Notes: a model not told the origin generated them from the sequence alone. Shown: positions 48,584 through 59,664, counted from the stretch's first letter. The stretch: 64,000 bases of DNA from Muricea muricata (GCA_963855995.1 OY979724.1:4726558-4790557), one strand, 5' to 3'. Program-made: numbers and translations.

Positions 48584-50135
48584 GCCTTATAAAGATCGCG
48601 TAAAGGGGAAACGAAAGCTTTCCCGGCACCGCAAATAATGTCAAAAACTGACCACGCGAGGAAAATGGAATCGATTTCTGCACAAACCTGAACAATAACA
48701 GATAACGACCTCTGTTATTTACGTAAACCCCCCCCCCCCCTCCCCCCACTAACCATTTATTATTTTTACTACCATGCATGCATAATATTGTTCACGATTT
48801 CACTAAAAGTCTTTAGGTCTTATAAAGTTAATGTTTACAAACTATGTCTCTAAGAGGTATCTGTCTTTAGTTATTAAACCGTCCGTTTGCTAAGAGTTTG
48901 CTGCATCAACTTATGATTACAATCAAATAACATATGCATTAGACACTAACGAAACACATGGTCATGGTTCAGTTTTGAAGAGCCGACTGTTTACAGGCTA
49001 ACGCGTGCGCAGAAACTGGTGAGAAATATCATCGAACATTGGAGTTTAAGATTACGTGGGGTCCTAGAACTTGTAGTAGGCTATTTGTGAGATTCAGAAA
49101 TCAAGGAGGCAATGTAAAATCGATATTCAATTGTTATATTAACAAAACGAAAAAATAAATCACTCAGGCAACCTTCTCAAAAGGTAGAAGAAGTAACACC
49201 ATTCCACGCACTAACCTCGCGTCCACAACACACGCTGCTGCCATTAGCTTCTTTAGATTTTTGTACGGCTACGAAAACGAGTAAGCACGACTACGAGACT
49301 TTTATTTTGTTAAAATCTTTTCTTGTGAAACTCATTAATAATTCATAAAGAAAACACAAAAGAAATCATAAGCGTGAAGGAGTCTGTATACTCTGATAGA
49401 GAATTCTGTTTATTTTCATAAACTTTAACTTTGATTTTCTGGTCTTATATAAGATGTATTTTCAAAATTACTTCGCAAATTGACCTATAAAATTGGAGAG
49501 TTTCACAAGCTATTTACAAAATTCGCGTCCGTGTTGTATCAGATATACAACTCTCGCCTTCGGCTCTAGTTTGTATATGCTGATACAACACGGCCGCTCA
49601 TGTTGTAAATAGTACTAAAAACACGCTTTCGATCACCTGTTGTTTCAAGACATATTGGGCCAAAAAAGGACATTATCGAGTTTTCAATAGCTGATTTGCA
49701 AAGTAAAACGAGTCGTACACGTACTTGTAGCCGTAGTTAAATTTAAAACTCCCTATTAGTTTCGCTCTCACCTGCGTTAGCCGATTACAATCAAACTATG
49801 TATTTCGTATTGTAACTGAATTCTTTGCGTATTAACTTAATATGTTCAATATCTTAGCTGTCACTAACCTAACTCATATACGCAATGTCTTTTCCAGCAC
49901 GTTCAACATTTTACGTGGTGACGACGTTCATACTATCATTTCTTTGTTTGACGTCTGGTTAACCTACAGTTAATTATTATCTTGCACTCAACCTAAAAAC
50001 AGACAAGAACTATAGTAAGTGAAGGCGCAAATTTCAGGTTGGAATAACTTCTGCTGTTTTCCTGTTTGGTTGTATTAACTTCATTATCTTACAGTCAAAA
50101 TTAATAAATTTTTTTATCTATACAATCACTTTACC
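48584..50135. other. Intergenic stretch 3' of the complete RNase L-like gene
   Basis: Contains a run of C near 48729-48748 and the dispersed repeat at 49325-49610. No gene is recognised. Confidence 0.5.
49325..49610 (-). repeat. Dispersed 290-bp repeat, copy 2 (inverted)
   Basis: Reverse-complement match to 57905-58195, including the ATCATAAGCGTGAAGGAGTC and CGTGTTGTATCAG blocks. A hairpin of TGTTGTATCAG...CTGATACAACA is very clear here (49530-49595). Confidence 0.85.
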
Positions 50136-53100
50136 TCAGTATTCTTTGTCCATGGCACTTTTTACTTCTTCTGCCTCGTCTAATTTATGTTTGATAACAT
50201 ACTTGTACACCTCCATGACAAGATCGGGAAAGTTTTCGAAAAACACATAATCTTTGAAGAGCAGCTTATCTATTTCCACACATTCGCCAAGAGAAATTTG
50301 ATTCGAATGTGCGTACACATTTCGTATTAAACGTATCAAGTCCACGACTGATCTGACACGATAATTTCTGAATGCTGACATCTCCGTGCGTAACTCGTTC
50401 ATGTGTCTATATTCTCTGTTGTTCCATCTGCCTCGTTCCATGCTCTTCCTTAATGCAGCCTCGATATTAGGGTCATGCGCTTTACTGAATTTTTTATGAT
50501 CACTAACAGCTTTGAGGAAGTTCACCTTCCTTTTATTCGACCAGAATAAAGGATGCTCTAATGCTTCTGCTGCGCTTGGCCGATCCTTTTCGTTGCTTTC
50601 AAGCATTCTTTTTACCAGGTGAGTGGCTTCAGAACAAAGAGACTCATCCCATCCTTCCATTTTACCATTCTTTACGTTGTCCTCCACTGTTTCTTGCAAA
50701 ATTTGCAGTGTAGGACTAAATGGGTGTTTCTTTCCTGAAAGAATGTAATGAACAAGCAGTCCACACGAAAACACGTCTGATTCTGTCACATAATGATTCT
50801 TGCAAACACTGTCCGGCTTGGGTTTGAACACTTCAGGAGCCATCCAGCATCTGGTACCATCATAGATCGTACTAAACGCTGTATCATCAATAGCACGACT
50901 CAGACCAAAGTCGGCAATCTTCAAGCACAATTTTGGATGTATTTTGTAGAGAATATTTTGAGGTTTCAGATCGCGATGCACGATTTTTCGTTCGTGCAAA
51001 AACTGGAGTCCCATGACGACGTTATTACAAAGGTAAGTGATTTCTGCGGTATCAATTGTGTTTTCATCGAAAAACTCCTCGAGATTTCCCTCCATCAGCT
51101 CCAAAACTATGTAGGAAAAATCTTCATCTTCAAAGAAAGATATATAACGAACAACATGCTCGGAATCAGCGAGAGCGACAAGATTTTCGATTTCTCTCCT
51201 GTCTTCTGGTCTTCTAATTAAACGCAATTTTACGACACGTTTTACAGCAACTTCTCTGCCATCCTCCTTATTAATTCCTGCAAAAACATCGCCAAACGAA
51301 CCGCTTCCTATGTGTTCTTTGTGATACCAAATTGGATTAACAATTTTACATTCCTGCCGTCTAGCGACCTTCGCCAACAAGCCTTCATATCGCTCAGAAT
51401 TCGACGCCCAGGGAATACGCATAGGAATGGTGTTGATTTCTATTGGTTTCGTTAGAAGATCTCGAAGAGAGGGGCAATCATTTGCAACCTCAAGACAATA
51501 TGTCCCAGACTGGTCAGGACTGTATATATCCACCCCGTGTGACAATAATTGTTTGGCGATTTTGCAGTAAACGGAATCGTAGGTAACTTGTTTCTCGTTT
51601 GACTTTTGTTCTTTTGTCGATTCATCTTTTCTTGCTTTCTTCGCAGGTGGTTGCCCATCATCCTCACTAGGCTTGTCGTTAGTGGCTTGAAAAGGCCCTG
51701 GTTGCTGATGATCAAACATACCAAATTTAACGATGTTTTGACAGCAAAGGCGTAGAGGTGACTCCACGGCAAGGTGTCTCGTTCCAGCTGAATTTAGAAT
51801 GATGTCAACCAGAATGGTTTTCCAGTGTGTATGCTTTGATTTGTCCTTACAAATGACCCTTAAAATCGAAACCTTGACGTCATCTCCAACAGACTCTTCC
51901 TTGCAAGCAACTTCAACCAAAGCTTTAATAAGTGGAAAATCCTCTGATTCAATGAGAACACTCAAAATGGTCTCTTTTTGTTTGTCAGCTACCCAAGGAT
52001 CAAGTTTCTTTTCGATAGCACATTTCCAAAACGATTCAGGTCTTTCTGTAACATCAGGATATAAATGTCCTGTTTTCTTTGATGCGCATTTCTTCTTAGC
52101 TGCGGCAAGGAGCGGTGAATGACCCGACAAATTCTGGTCGTTTGGGTTTGCACCAGCATCCAGTAATAACGTCACTGCAGTCCACGTTCTACACATATGC
52201 AAAGGAGTTTCTTCTTTTTCATTGCGAACATTGAGTTTTGCTCCGCATTTCAGGAGATGGTCAAAAATTCTTTTCATAATGCTGTCGAACTTGAAGTCTT
52301 CCGTTCCAAACCTTGCGTAATCTTGTGATATTTCTAGTGAAATTGATGCCCATTGGTGTAGTGGTGAGTTTAAAAAGCTGTCCGGGTGATTCACAGTTTC
52401 ACGAACAGCCTTTTCGTTGGGCTGAAGTAATTCCAAAATATCCACCAATGTCTGCACAACAGCCTTTCTCTGGACTTCTGCATTCAATTCAAGACCTTGT
52501 TGGATAAGTGAAATGATGCGATGAAAAATGAACTCACCGTTCGGAATAACGTTTCTGCTGCTCAGCAAAAATCTACAGACTTCGACCAATCCTTTGATTG
52601 GCGACTGCCAACTTTTGTTTTCAGTTGCTGACAAGCAAAAGAGCAAAGGTGACTGACCTTGGTGATTTTTTGCATGGAACATCGTCCCACATTTCTTGAG
52701 TTTCTTACAAATATCCATGACGACTTCTTGCGTTACACCATAAAGTGGCAGAAGAGTGACATAATGAAAAGCTGTATTTCCAGCCGAATCAGAAGTTTGG
52801 GGATCGGCGCCCAACTTGATGAGCAAGGATAAAATACGTGGTACATCCATCACGTTTTCACCCCTGAGCAAGGATAAAATACGTGGTTCATCCTTCACGT
52901 TTTCACCCCTCATCATGCGCACGACTTCATCAATGTCTGCAACGTTATGAGATTTCTGAATTACATATTGCTGTCGAGCAAAGTCCAAAGCCTCTAAAAC
53001 ATTTGTTTTGTTAAAAATCGCGTATGGCTTTATCAAATGAGGAAATATTCTGACAGATAACAGAGGAGCCTGACAATAGAGTAGGTTAAATACGGCATGA

Positions 53101-54536
53101 GTAACGGCGTTTGGTTGTTTTTTTGTTAAGTCAGAGGTAGACAACTTTTTTTCTGCAACATTCCGGGAAATAAACTTTTCGACAAAGAAAGTAAAGATGC
53201 TAGTATTGCAGTTATCTTTCAGTTGAAGGTTTGCTCCTTTCTCAATAAGATACCCAGCTTTTGTTGTATCATCATTCTCAAGGGCATAGGATAAGGGGGT
53301 TCTACCATAGTGATCTCTTGCATCTATCACAACTTCAACCACTTGCATCAAGGTATCTAAAAAATTGTCATCGCCATAGAATACGACCGTCTTGCCATGC
53401 TCATCTGTTATTTCGAGGTCTAGGCCTGCGTTATACAACGGCTTAACTACATCTTTATGTTTATTGTTTGCAGCATAGAACAAAAGACCTTTTGCATCAT
53501 CGATTTCATGCAACTTAAATTCAGCACCACATCCAATTAACTTACAAAGCGCATCCATACTGTGATCCGCATAAAACATGGCAGTTTTGCCTTCATCATC
53601 AGCTATGTTGAGGTCAAAATCCTTTTTATGTAATTTATCTACTGTTCCGGAATAATCATATTTAGCAGCGTAGAACAAGACAGCTTTTGCATCAATTTCA
53701 TCCAGCTTAAATTCAGCACCACTTGCAATCAACGTACAAAGTGTATCCATACTGCTGTAACAGTTAGCATAAAACACGGCAGTTTTGCCCTTATCATCAG
53801 TTATGTTGAAGTCAAAGTGCTTATCATTTAATTTTTCCACTGTCATGGAATAGTCTACTTTAGCAGCGTAGAACAAAACAGACTTTGCATCAATCTCATC
53901 CAAATTAAATTCAGCATCACAACCAATCAACGCACAAAGTGCATCCATATTGTTGTAATGGTTAGCATAAAACACGGCAGTTTTGCCCTCATCATCAGTT
54001 ATGTCGAGGTCAAAGTTCTTTTCATCTAATCTATAGACTGTTAGGGGACAGTGTTTTTTAGCAGCGTGGAACAAAACAGACTTTGCGTCAATTTCATCCA
54101 ACTTGAACTTGGCACCACGTTCAATCAACGCACAAAGTGCATCCATACTGTTGTTACGGTTAGCATGAAACACGGCAGTTTTGCCCTCATCATCAGTTAT
54201 GTTGAGGTTAAAGTTCTTATAATTTAATTCATCCACTATCAAGAAAGAGTCATATTGAGCAGCGTGGAACAAAACAGACTTTGCGTCAATTTCATCCAAC
54301 TTAAACTCGGCACCACATTCAATCAACGCACAAAGTGCATCCATACTGTTGTTGCAGTTAGCATGAAACACGGCAGTTTTGCCTTCATCATCAGTTATGT
54401 TAAGGTCAAGAACTGCATCAGACAATCCCTTCACTATAAGTGGCAAGTTATTTTTCGCAGCATGAAACAAAGCAGATTTTTGGTCTCTTTCACCCAAGTC
54501 AAACTCATCGCCATTTAACCTACGCACTTCATCCAT
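50136..54536 (-). CDS. Ankyrin/kinase/KEN endoribonuclease, RNase L-like, complete
   Basis: Single uninterrupted coding exon of 1466 codons from the ATG at 54536-54534; 11 further codons upstream are open only from a TTG, and the left copy also starts at this Met. Residues 1-450 are ankyrin repeats in a 66-residue two-repeat period, with GKT loops near residues 51, 117, 183, 249, 316 and 380. More degenerate ankyrins run to about 1040, interrupted by a PPAKKARKDE basic cluster. The kinase domain (about 1070-1330) has GSGSFGDVF, VAVKR, HRDLKPQN and DFG, so it looks active. The C-terminal 140 residues match a KEN ribonuclease domain: HPLFW, then VVDLIRLIRNVYAH with D1399, R1405, N1406 and H1410, then FPDLVMEVYK. 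The D-6-R-5-H spacing equals that of human RNase L (D661, R667, H672). IRE1 shares kinase-KEN but not ankyrins. Predicted role: ligand-triggered RNA cleavage, plausibly antiviral; the ligand is unknown. Confidence 0.88.
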   Translation of the reverse strand: MDEVRRLNGDEFDLGERDQKSALFHAAKNNLPLIVKGLSDAVLDLNITDDEGKTAVFHANCNNSMDALCALIECGAEFKLDEIDAKSVLFHAAQYDSFLIVDELNYKNFNLNITDDEGKTAVFHANRNNSMDALCALIERGAKFKLDEIDAKSVLFHAAKKHCPLTVYRLDEKNFDLDITDDEGKTAVFYANHYNNMDALCALIGCDAEFNLDEIDAKSVLFYAAKVDYSMTVEKLNDKHFDFNITDDKGKTAVFYANCYSSMDTLCTLIASGAEFKLDEIDAKAVLFYAAKYDYSGTVDKLHKKDFDLNIADDEGKTAMFYADHSMDALCKLIGCGAEFKLHEIDDAKGLLFYAANNKHKDVVKPLYNAGLDLEITDEHGKTVVFYGDDNFLDTLMQVVEVVIDARDHYGRTPLSYALENDDTTKAGYLIEKGANLQLKDNCNTSIFTFFVEKFISRNVAEKKLSTSDLTKKQPNAVTHAVFNLLYCQAPLLSVRIFPHLIKPYAIFNKTNVLEALDFARQQYVIQKSHNVADIDEVVRMMRGENVKDEPRILSLLRGENVMDVPRILSLLIKLGADPQTSDSAGNTAFHYVTLLPLYGVTQEVVMDICKKLKKCGTMFHAKNHQGQSPLLFCLSATENKSWQSPIKGLVEVCRFLLSSRNVIPNGEFIFHRIISLIQQGLELNAEVQRKAVVQTLVDILELLQPNEKAVRETVNHPDSFLNSPLHQWASISLEISQDYARFGTEDFKFDSIMKRIFDHLLKCGAKLNVRNEKEETPLHMCRTWTAVTLLLDAGANPNDQNLSGHSPLLAAAKKKCASKKTGHLYPDVTERPESFWKCAIEKKLDPWVADKQKETILSVLIESEDFPLIKALVEVACKEESVGDDVKVSILRVICKDKSKHTHWKTILVDIILNSAGTRHLAVESPLRLCCQNIVKFGMFDHQQPGPFQATNDKPSEDDGQPPAKKARKDESTKEQKSNEKQVTYDSVYCKIAKQLLSHGVDIYSPDQSGTYCLEVANDCPSLRDLLTKPIEINTIPMRIPWASNSERYEGLLAKVARRQECKIVNPIWYHKEHIGSGSFGDVFAGINKEDGREVAVKRVVKLRLIRRPEDRREIENLVALADSEHVVRYISFFEDEDFSYIVLELMEGNLEEFFDENTIDTAEITYLCNNVVMGLQFLHERKIVHRDLKPQNILYKIHPKLCLKIADFGLSRAIDDTAFSTIYDGTRCWMAPEVFKPKPDSVCKNHYVTESDVFSCGLLVHYILSGKKHPFSPTLQILQETVEDNVKNGKMEGWDESLCSEATHLVKRMLESNEKDRPSAAEALEHPLFWSNKRKVNFLKAVSDHKKFSKAHDPNIEAALRKSMERGRWNNREYRHMNELRTEMSAFRNYRVRSVVDLIRLIRNVYAHSNQISLGECVEIDKLLFKDYVFFENFPDLVMEVYKYVIKHKLDEAEEVKSAMDKEY
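52821..52910 (-). repeat. 45-bp tandem duplication inside the RNase L-like gene
   Basis: Two adjacent 45-bp units (52821-52865 and 52866-52910) encode RGENVMDVPRILSLL and RGENVKDEPRILSLL. The paralog at 60393-64000 has one unit only (RGKNVMDVPRILSLL). It is an in-frame, recent expansion between ankyrin repeats. Confidence 0.9.
53380..54420 (-). repeat. 198-bp tandem coding repeats (66-aa ankyrin pairs with GKT loop)
   Basis: The start of the complete RNase L-like gene is built of units of 198 bp, each encoding one ankyrin repeat with a DDEGKTAVF-type loop and one with a DEIDAKSVLF-type loop. Four intervals are almost exactly 198 bp; the fifth is slightly shorter. The left copy carries fewer units ahead of the shared region. 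The array is suited to copy-number change by unequal crossing-over. Confidence 0.8.
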
Positions 54537-54700
54537 ACTTATACTTTTATGTTGTTTAGCGCAGAACAAGACAGTTGTGGCTTTGTCGCTAGTATATCAA
54601 GTAACTAGAGTAATATAGAGTCTCTTGATCATTTGGTCTCTTTTCCACAACTCTTGGCGAAAATGTTGAAGCCGACAGTAATACTGACACAACTCAAGAT

Positions 54701-54784
54701 CTAGAAAGAAAAACCTACAGTTTATACACGACTATTACTGAGATATTTTAATGACCCAACGAACTTAACGTTAAGGAAACTTAC
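54701..54784 (-). other. Predicted 5'-UTR intron of the complete RNase L-like gene
   Basis: On the minus strand a strong donor (GGCTCAG, then GTAAGTTTCC) ends at 54785, and a pyrimidine-rich acceptor (TTTTTCTTTCTAG) ends at 54701, 165 bases before the ATG. A closely similar acceptor context (TTTTTGTTTCTAG) sits upstream of the left copy near 3375-3390, so the 5' leader is shared between paralogs. This suggests the long coding exon has a short non-coding leader exon. It is inferred from splice signals only. Confidence 0.45.
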
Positions 54785-54785
54785 C

Positions 54786-57700
54786 TGAGCCTTCGCTTCG
54801 CTTACTCCGCTTGTCCTTGCAGGAAAGTATGTACAATCCTTCTGATACTCAACACTTTTATCATGTTGCTGTTCTTTGATCTTGGATAATGTTTACTTAG
54901 CCTAATCACTCCTTCGCTCTAAAAGGGCGGAGAGGGCTTTTAATTTTCATCAAGGAAGAGTGGGACTGATGACTATATTTAACTACAAAAATACCTCACT
55001 AATATACTAATCACCTATTTATCTAGTAAATAGATATGCCACACGAACGGACTTTTTTACCATAGCGTACAAATATAGGGTACAAATATACATTGTAAAG
55101 TCTCTGTCAATGCTGATGGCTCATTTATTATACTGAATATAATAAATTTTTCATAATTATATGACAGTGTCATGATTTCAGTTGCATTAATATGTCACTT
55201 GTGAAAACGGTGGACAGCAATAGATGACGTATGGAGAATACAGAATGCTAGTCCCACTCCCACTCAAATGATAGTTTCCTGTTCAGCTATATAGGGCGCT
55301 AAATCAGAAAGCTGGCCCATCCACAAGCTTGGAAACGAACATAACGTAGAAAAAACACAGACTTCGTGAGGAGAACCATACCTTTGGCAAAGCCTACTCG
55401 TGATCAAAAGTCGAAAATAATTTGAGTGTGTTACAGGCTGGGTGTCGATTTGCGATGCACTAAAAAGTAAAATTGTTCGTTTCATATAATTTCAAACCGA
55501 GCTCTCAAGGCCATATAATGTGTAAACCCGAGCTTTCAAACCCACGTAATGTCAAGCTCGATCCGAGGCCTGATTCCTACAATCCTGAAAAATCCTACTC
55601 CAGGCCTACTCTGGAACCTAAAGTCGCACAAAATAACTTTAATATGCACAAAGTACTTAATGATAATGGTCTGTTTGAACTCATTTAATTATAGTTGGGA
55701 TTTAAATGCATATGACAACTAAAGTTTAAAAATCTATATCGTGAGGCAAGTTGGGTAAAGAAGTTTAGGTAAGTCTGGCTGAAAACTGCAATAAATGGGT
55801 TATAGCCGAGTGTCAGACATGTGACATGTTTACTGCACAGTAAAGCTTGGTCGTCAACTCTAAAAATAAACCGTTATTGGATCGAGTTAAATATTCATCA
55901 CAAGTATTGATGTTGTGTTTGGTAGCATGTACAAACAATTTAACAAAATTTGCTTGCTTAAGACACTAAGCAGCAATATGTGTAAAGTTGACCACCAACT
56001 GCTGTCCTATGTAAACATTTTGATTGAGACCCACCTATTGCTACTAAAACCTACTTTTTATAAACCTAAATTTAACCCAGAAGTACATAATATTTAGGAT
56101 ATTTAGGTGTATGAATAAATGAATATGTACTTGTTGTAATGTACTAGTTAGTGTATTAAACCCCTATTCCCCCACTCCCATTTCAGAAAGACGTTTAGGT
56201 ATTGTTTAGTTTGCAAACAAAAAAATTCACCAATGAAAAGACAAATAAGCAGTTCTCAAATCAAATCAGTCTCAAATAGAACCAATAAATACATTCACTA
56301 GTGCATGAAAACCACATCATGGAAACATGATAAGCTGTACAGCCAATATAAGAAATTTTTGAGTATATTTGAACTTGCTTCTCCCGAACCTCACCACATA
56401 CAAACCTTATCTCAAATACAACTGAAAATCACATATTCAATAGACTTAAGCAACATTCTGTATAATTATATACGGTCTTACTGTTCAAGTCGTATAAAAT
56501 GACTCAACATTTTCATACGGTGCAATAAAACTATCCAGTTTAGGGATACAAATCGCCGCAGACATAACATGCCAAATGCCAATGACTTCAGAGTAGCAAA
56601 CCCTCGGGTAACCGGTATAAACATTTTAAAAGCACAATTGAAATAGATGTTGAAAGAGTGTCTTAACAAACTCTGTCAGTTTTGGCAGAAACACTGGTCA
56701 AAAATGTAAAGATATTGCTACAAGTCTTGACACAAGGGTTCTGCCCACAGTGGGTAGTGGCAGCACTCGAGCCTAAAACGGCTCTTCTGCCTGGCACTTA
56801 AAATGCAGTTTGAAAACATAAAAAAACAAGCAAACAAATAAAAATTATTAACATGAGAGCGTTAGTACACACAAATAGTTCATATCACGGTCAGCATATG
56901 CGAAAAGTTGCACTCACGCTTTCTTTAAAGTTGGAATGAATAATTTGCCTTTTCTACTATTTTTACATGGACATATTGCTTCTTAAACTTCATGACACTG
57001 CTTTATACTTTAAACAAGTAATGTTGGCAGATATAATGACATCTGTTAAAATGCTGTTCATAGTCTAACAATTGTTTTAGCCACTGTCAGCAAGTTTTGA
57101 AGATTTTCAGTTTTTTGGAACAGCCAAACCTGGGGGGAGGGAGAGAGTAGCTAAAAAAGTACCCAGCAAGAAACATGAACCAGAACAGAAGCCTGTTTGG
57201 TCCATAGCTTTTAACAAATATTGCTGAAAATAACTTGGTGTTGCTTGCCAGTCAGTATACAATACTAAGAAACCACACAGCATGTCAGAATATAGACAAA
57301 TGTTAATTATAATTGTATGTATATATTCACACAAATATCAGTACTACATGTAATTAATATACAAATTTACTGCCATCAACAACAAATAGCAACAGAAGAG
57401 AAACTAGACCATCCCACCTTGATCATCTAACATTTTCAACAAACCAACCAAAACTAACTCATTCCAAAGACTGTTTTTGAACAGTTTGAAAAGACTTTGG
57501 AACTTTAAAAGTGTTACTTTCTGCTGGCTGAGGCACAAGAGAAGCAGAAAATATTTTGCTCACACACCCCTGGGGCCGTTTAAGGAGCGGGTGTTGCGGG
57601 TTTTCAAGCACATTTTGTTGTTGCATTCGCCATTGCTTCACAAAACACCTGCCCAACCCCACCCCCTTGTTTGCTTGAAAACCACTGCTGGTGGGTATAT

Positions 57701-57900
57701 AATTCATATTAGAGGATGTTGTAAATTTTTAGCCATACTTGTGTTACAGTAATTATACATTTTTTAAATAGAAGTCAAGCTTGCGGCAGATGGCTGCAGC
57801 AGCTCCCAGTGGTGTGTGAGAAATACTATCAACTAGCTGTGAAAAACATTTCAATATAGACGATCCATGAACATGGAAATCCATATGTTTGTCCTGTAAG
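54786..57900. other. Intergenic stretch upstream of the complete RNase L-like gene
   Basis: Contains a predicted leader exon and promoter next to 54786. The rest is AT-rich, with only short ORFs that lack family similarity. A small palindrome around 57595-57690 (TTTTCAAGCA with TGCTTGAAAA) is the only structure seen. Confidence 0.5.
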
Positions 57901-57904
57901 TAAT

Positions 57905-58195
57905 GTTTACAACATGAACGGCCGTGTTGTGTCAGCATATACAAACTCGAGCTGTAGGCAAGAGTTGTATACCTGGTACAACACGGACGCGAATGTTGTA
58001 AACAGCTTGTGAAACTCTCCAATTTTATAGATCAATTTGCAAAGTAATTTTGAAAATACATCTTATATAAGACGAGAAAATCAAAGTTAAAGTTTATGAA
58101 AATCAACAGAATTCTCTATCAGAGTATACAGACTCCTTCACGCTCATGATTTCTTTTGTGTTTTCTTTATGAATTATTAATGACTTTCACAATAT
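57905..58195 (+). repeat. Dispersed 290-bp repeat, copy 3
   Basis: Closest to the inverted copy at 49325-49610, with the GCCGTGTTGTGTCAGCATAT hairpin arm, then the GACTCCTTCACGCTCATGAT block near 58130. Confidence 0.85.
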
Positions 58196-59208
58196 GTGTC
58201 GTAATCTGTCCTGTGAAACCTCGTGTTGTTATTAGCTTTAATGTATCATATTTATGTAGAGGGTCGCTGTAATTGGCCTAAGCTGCAGATTTTAGGCCAC
58301 TGCCAAAATCAAAATATAAATGCTTACATACTATTTATCGGCACAATTTCTGTATTTTATAGATGTTGAAATATTGTTACAAATCATCCTTTAAAATACA
58401 ATTTTATGGAAACACAAAGTATATTTATTATCATTTATTTTTAATTTGATATTCACCATGCAAACATACAAGGGACTAGTCTTTGCTCACAAAAATGTGC
58501 TTGTATAAGCAAATAAAGATTCATACGGTTTCTTCGAATCTTTATTAATTATAAACTAACGTTGCTAGTATTGGTACTGCAGTTTTAATATTTCTTTATC
58601 TTATCTCAACATAGTAAAGTGCGAGTAAACTTTCGAGCGTTCATTTAATGGACTCGAAGTTTCGTTTGCGGTGAATATCCTGGTCACTTGCTAACACTTA
58701 TCACTAACATGAATGTAAGTTTTCGTAAACAAACTTGAAAGGCTGGATAGCGTACACTGTAGAACCTTCATATTTCGAAACATGGACAAACTTAAATTGG
58801 CACCTACCTTTTTGAAACCGTTTGTTTTCCAACTACGACTGTGGCAACTGTGGTCCAAATAACATATCCAAATCCAAATACGTTTGTGATACGTTGTGTT
58901 GGAGTCGTGGAGGCGAATTACCACTGACCAACCGCGATCCTAATGATTTCACAGAGGCTTTCCCCCTCCCGAAAACAAGTATAAATTCTACTTCTGCCTC
59001 AACTTTTGCTTTAGTCTAGGTCCTGTACAGGGTTTTGTATGCGTTTCATCTGAGATTATCTCAACTGTTTTACCGTAAAATGACCATGGTGGTCAACATG
59101 GCATATATGTGCCAAAACCCGAATCCAGGACAAAAGTACTCAAAATGACCCCGCCCGGATACGGCAGTGTCGACATAGCTCTCCTAAAGTGTTTAAAAAG
59201 GTTGCTTA
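58196..59208. other. Intergenic stretch without a recognised gene
   Basis: Part of a dispersed repeat near 58385-58480 (GGAAACACAAAG, ATTCACCATGCAAACATACA), otherwise nothing supportable. Confidence 0.5.
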
Positions 59209-59451
59209 GGGACCGTTCATTATTTAGAAGGGGCGTGGGCTGGTAACTTTTCAATATCAATATATATAACTTTCTTGACCCCCCCCCCCCCCAAGAACAA
59301 GGGTTTAATTTTTGTGGCCCACCCCTCGTTGTTTGACCCAAAATTATGACCCCCCCCTCAGAATTCAACTTTTTCTCTCAAAATCTGTACATCTAAGCAT
59401 GAACATTTTAAACCAACCAGCCCACCCACCTCCTAAATAATGAACGGTCCC
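59209..59451. mobile_element. MITE family GGGACCGTTCAT, copy 2
   Basis: The same termini as the element at 39026-39549 (GGGACCGTTCATTATTTA and its inverse) bound 243 bases. The flanking triplets are TTA and TTC, so the target duplication is imperfect. The interior is C-rich (runs of C near 59280 and 59351). Confidence 0.75.
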
Positions 59452-59664
59452 TTCTAGGGGTGCATGGTTATTAGAAGCAAAACATTACCTAACTATAATA
59501 TTATCCAAGAAAATCACCACTCAACATGCCACGTCAGCAGCTCATAAATTAAACTTTCATATTTCCCAAAAAAATTATTATAACATAAAAACCATGTTGA
59601 ATTGAATCCAATTATTGTAGATTTCAAGAGGATTGACATTATTTTGTTGATACACAAGGCATTA

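Noticed and set aside
50793-54518. Plus-strand frames overlapping the complete RNase L-like gene
   Set aside because: Antisense shadows of a long coding exon; the same shadows recur in all three copies because the coding sequence is conserved.
55264-57752. Scattered 60-90 aa frames upstream of the complete RNase L-like gene
   Set aside because: No recognisable domain, splice pattern or codon signal.
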